Shown here in pieces: positions 7,032 to 7,530 of a stretch of 7,530 bases of DNA. The stretch comes from an uncultured Bacteroidota bacterium. GTDB lineage: Bacteria; Bacteroidota; Bacteroidia; Flavobacteriales; UA16. The notes beneath the pieces are model-generated. The model did no database searches, was not told the origin of the DNA, and saw only the letters and a list, made by a program, of their open reading frames with translations. Location of the stretch: NCBI GenBank assembly GCA_902578505.1, contig CACHDD010000041.1:1-7530 (forward strand), in the 5' to 3' direction. Every line of letters begins with the position of its first letter. Within the stretch, counting starts at the first letter, position 1. The position numbers were made by a program, and so were the translations under genes.

Positions 7032-7530
7032 AGTTTTAGAGGCAATTGCTGTATTGCTTAGTTTGCTTTACACTTTTATGTATTTAATTGGCATAGTACC
7101 TGGGGCTTTTTATCCTGCAGCAATTGGAGCTATTATTTTTACATATCTGTGCTATAAAAAGAAGATATATGCAGAGGCGTTTCTGCAGTTTTTCTATTTA
7201 GTAATGGCCATATTTGGTTTTTATTTTTTCTACTATGGTTATCCTATTGGGTCTTGGGGGACTTGGGAGAATTTTGCCTTAGTCATTGGGTCGACAATTG
7301 CAACGTTTTACTTAGGCACTTACCTAAAAAAAAATACAAACTCAAAGCTTCCCATGGTGGATTCGTTTACCACAGTTTTTAGCATAGGTGCAACTTGGCT
7401 TATGATTTTAAATATCCCTGACAGCTGGTATTACTGGGTAGCAATAAATGCTGTTAGCACATTGCTATACTACAGACGTGGCTTAAAGTTTGGCGCAGCG
7501 CTATTTGGCATCTACTTTGTCATGTCAATT
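7024..7530 (+). CDS. pnuC: PnuC-family vitamin transporter (3' end outside window)
   Basis: The frame runs from the ATG at 7024 to the last base, 169 codons with no stop; the family is about 190-220 residues, so only the last part is missing. It is very hydrophobic with about seven membrane segments visible: near 5-26, 28-43, 51-71, 83-100, 114-131, 134-150 and 155 onward. The family pattern is clear: A-F-L-Q-x-F-Y-L-V-M-A-I-F-G-F-Y (52-67), then D-S-F-T-T-V-F-S-I-G-A-T-W-L-M (113-127), then S-W-Y-Y-W (134-138) and L-Y-Y-R-R-G-L-K (147-154). PnuC proteins are SWEET-like facilitators for nicotinamide riboside, with relatives for riboflavin and thiamine; uptake is driven by phosphorylation inside the cell. 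The start overlaps the kinase stop by 8 bases, which strongly pairs the two functionally. Substrate assignment is inference, and the symbol is used in the family sense. Confidence 0.87.
   Translation, partial: MDRVLEAIAVLLSLLYTFMYLIGIVPGAFYPAAIGAIIFTYLCYKKKIYAEAFLQFFYLVMAIFGFYFFYYGYPIGSWGTWENFALVIGSTIATFYLGTYLKKNTNSKLPMVDSFTTVFSIGATWLMILNIPDSWYYWVAINAVSTLLYYRRGLKFGAALFGIYFVMSI

Noticed and set aside
4993..7530. Possible defence system: an LRR protein next to a P-loop ATPase
   Set aside because: The LRR protein carries a signal peptide and so acts outside the cytoplasm. The P-loop protein has NadR-kinase landmarks rather than a STAND/NLR architecture, and the next gene is a PnuC transporter. 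No nuclease, protease or pore effector is present.

Overview
The window looks like a piece of chromosome from a member of the Bacteroidota, most likely a Flavobacteriia or Cryomorphaceae-type marine or freshwater bacterium. Four things point there. atpD and atpC form a two-gene unit without the rest of the ATP synthase genes. AtpD carries an insertion of about 28 residues, and AtpC is very short. Promoter-like boxes of the Bacteroidota TAnnTTTG type lie upstream of nadC and atpD. Start codons are not preceded by good Shine-Dalgarno sites. The DNA is moderately AT-rich and densely coded: no gap between genes exceeds about 90 bases, and I see no RNA genes, insertion sequences or CRISPR arrays.

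Layout. (1) Bases 1-384, plus strand: the C-terminal end of a family-4-like glycosyltransferase, cut by the window edge. (2) Bases 374-2649, minus strand: a tight unit nadC -> YihY/BrkB-type membrane protein -> secreted DUF2147 protein. The junctions are a 23-base overlap and a 1-base gap. The last gene converges on the glycosyltransferase with an 11-base overlap. (3) Bases 2679-3155, plus strand: rlmH, divergent from nadC across only 29 bases, which hold a palindromic promoter-like sequence. (4) Bases 3170-4905, minus strand: atpD-atpC (F1 beta and epsilon), converging on rlmH with 14 bases between them. (5) Bases 4993-7530, plus strand: ribF -> secreted leucine-rich-repeat protein -> NadR-like P-loop kinase -> PnuC-type vitamin transporter (cut by the window end). 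This is an apparent operon with a 7-base gap and then two 8-base overlaps.

Function. Most recognisable genes concern energy and redox cofactors. NadC makes nicotinate mononucleotide de novo, RibF makes FMN and FAD, and AtpD/AtpC belong to the ATP-producing enzyme. The last two genes form a plausible uptake-and-trap pair, in which PnuC lets a nucleoside-like vitamin in by facilitated diffusion and the kinase phosphorylates it. Nicotinamide riboside is the default guess. The neighbouring ribF is a reminder that PnuC relatives also carry riboflavin or thiamine, so the substrate is open. The secreted LRR protein between ribF and the kinase has no assigned role.

Most of the window is ordinary housekeeping DNA. 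The points most worth a second look are the ribF-LRR-kinase-pnuC operon, the compact divergent promoter regions, and an 11-bp perfect hairpin inside the end of rlmH.
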